Positions 5,596 to 6,128 of a stretch of 6,128 nt of DNA are shown here, one piece after another. Position numbers and translations under genes: made by a program. The stretch is taken from assembly GCA_019114645.1 (NCBI GenBank), contig DXFC01000068.1:1-6128 (forward strand), read 5' to 3'. Each line of letters begins with the position of its first letter. Within the stretch, counting starts at the first letter, position 1. The notes under the pieces are model-generated. The model was not told the origin of the DNA. It saw only the letters and a list, made by a program, of their open reading frames with translations, and searched no databases. Origin of the DNA: Candidatus Halomonas stercoripullorum (GTDB lineage Bacteria > Pseudomonadota > Gammaproteobacteria > Pseudomonadales > Halomonadaceae).

Positions 5596-5604
5596 GAAGT
5601 ATGT
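5587..5604. promoter_or_regulatory. Operator-like inverted repeat over the -10 region
   Basis: ACATAC (5587-5592) and GTATGT (5599-5604) are perfect 6-bp arms around AATGAA. The repeat overlaps the presumed -10 box TACAAT, where a dimeric repressor would block transcription of the LpxR-like gene. As RNA it would lie at the very start of or before the transcript, so a DNA site is more likely than an RNA hairpin. The binding protein is unknown. Confidence 0.4.
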
Positions 5605-5634
5605 TAGAACACACACTCTCTCAAGGATCGAGAT

Positions 5635-6128
5635 ATGCGTGAACAGAGTAAAGTCGGTCACTCGCGTAGAACCGCATGCAACGTAGGGGCATTCGTCGTC
5701 GCCATGAGCCTGCTGCCAGGGCTGGCCAGCGCTGAGGATGGCATGTTCACCCTGAAAATCGAAAACGACGGGTTAGCCAGCAGCGACGACGGCCACTTCA
5801 CCAGCGGGGTCGAGTTCGACTGGTCTTTTGCCCCGGAAGAGGATCACTGGACCCAGCGTTTGGCCACAGCACTACCAGAAGGCCTGATAGGCCGTGCCGA
5901 CAGGGCGGCTTACCGGCTCACACACCAGATCTATACACCGGACAATATCCGGGTGAGTGAGCTGATCGAGGACGACCGTCCTTATGCCGGCCTGGTCCTC
6001 GGCGGTATCTCCCTCTATGAAGATGTTGAGCGTGGCGACTGGCGTCAGGCCACCGACCTGCATTTCGATGTGGGGCTGGTGGGCCCATCCTCCCTGGCCG
6101 ACAGCCTTCAGCGCGAAGCCCACCGCGT
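5635..6128 (+). CDS. LpxR-like lipid A deacylase family outer-membrane protein, N-terminal part
   Basis: Partial gene: 164 complete codons, continuing past the window end. LpxR enzymes are outer-membrane beta-barrels that remove the 3'-acyloxyacyl chain of lipid A. Residues 1-33 are a signal peptide with basic R11-R12, a hydrophobic core (AFVVAMSLLPGLASA, 19-33) and cleavage after ASA. The mature protein opens with FTLKIENDGLASSDDGHFTS, in which E43-N44-D45 matches the catalytic Asn-Asp region of LpxR. DRPYAGL (114-120) and VGLVGPSSLADSLQREAH (146-163) are also family landmarks, and H163 occupies the position of the active-site His. The start is supported by AAGGA at 5623-5627, 7 nt before the ATG. 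It is divergent from the fic gene. A DUF2219 protein of unproven activity is the cautious alternative; the C-terminal barrel is not visible. Confidence 0.88.
   Translation, partial: MREQSKVGHSRRTACNVGAFVVAMSLLPGLASAEDGMFTLKIENDGLASSDDGHFTSGVEFDWSFAPEEDHWTQRLATALPEGLIGRADRAAYRLTHQIYTPDNIRVSELIEDDRPYAGLVLGGISLYEDVERGDWRQATDLHFDVGLVGPSSLADSLQREAHR

Noticed and set aside
5872..6123. Minus-strand open frame of 83 codons at the right edge
   Set aside because: It is antisense to the LpxR-like gene, whose signal peptide, Asn-Asp pair, DRPYAGL and His motifs are all in the plus frame.
1..6128. CRISPR arrays, tRNA or rRNA genes, insertion sequences or attachment sites
   Set aside because: No regularly spaced direct repeats, no cloverleaf or rRNA-like sequence, no transposase and no flanking target duplications were seen.

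Overview
The window looks like chromosomal DNA of a gammaproteobacterium, most likely a halophilic member of the Halomonadaceae or a relative. This is an inference from three things: a three-gene compatible-solute (OpuA/ProU type) ABC importer, an H-NS-like protein of the MvaT type rather than the enterobacterial H-NS type, and fairly GC-rich coding sequence with AT-rich regulatory gaps. No marker gene is present to fix the genus.

Left block (1-2427, minus strand): a glycine betaine/proline betaine-type ABC import operon, read right to left. It runs ATPase with two C-terminal CBS-like domains (1216-2427), permease (374-1216, start overlapping the ATPase stop as TGATG), then periplasmic substrate-binding protein (1-288, cut by the window edge). 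A small hairpin lies in the 85-nt gap before the binding-protein gene. Together the three proteins would import quaternary ammonium osmolytes across the inner membrane.

Middle block (2428-4098, plus strand): a 339-nt divergent regulatory region separates the importer operon from an MvaT-family nucleoid protein gene (2767-3147). Two unrecognised genes follow in tandem. One encodes a 99-aa charged, helical protein (3309-3608). Ten nucleotides later a GTG-started gene encodes a 159-aa protein with three predicted membrane segments and a long Ala/Lys/Arg-rich, histone H1-like cytoplasmic stretch (3619-4098). A short hairpin with a T run covers the junction between these two.

Right block (4099-6128): a hairpin-dense intergenic stretch (4099-4215) separates the plus-strand genes from a convergent minus-strand gene for a Fic-domain protein with an N-terminal inhibitory motif and a C-terminal winged helix (4246-5406). 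Divergent from it, across an AT-richer gap with repeated GAAT(G/C)AT motifs and a perfect 6+6 inverted repeat, is the start of an LpxR-like lipid A deacylase gene (5635 to beyond the window end).

Most of the content is recognisable. The points most worth following are the pairing of a proU-like operon with an H-NS-like gene, the membrane protein with an H1-like tail, the hairpin cluster at 4099-4215, and the operator-like repeats between the Fic and LpxR-like genes.
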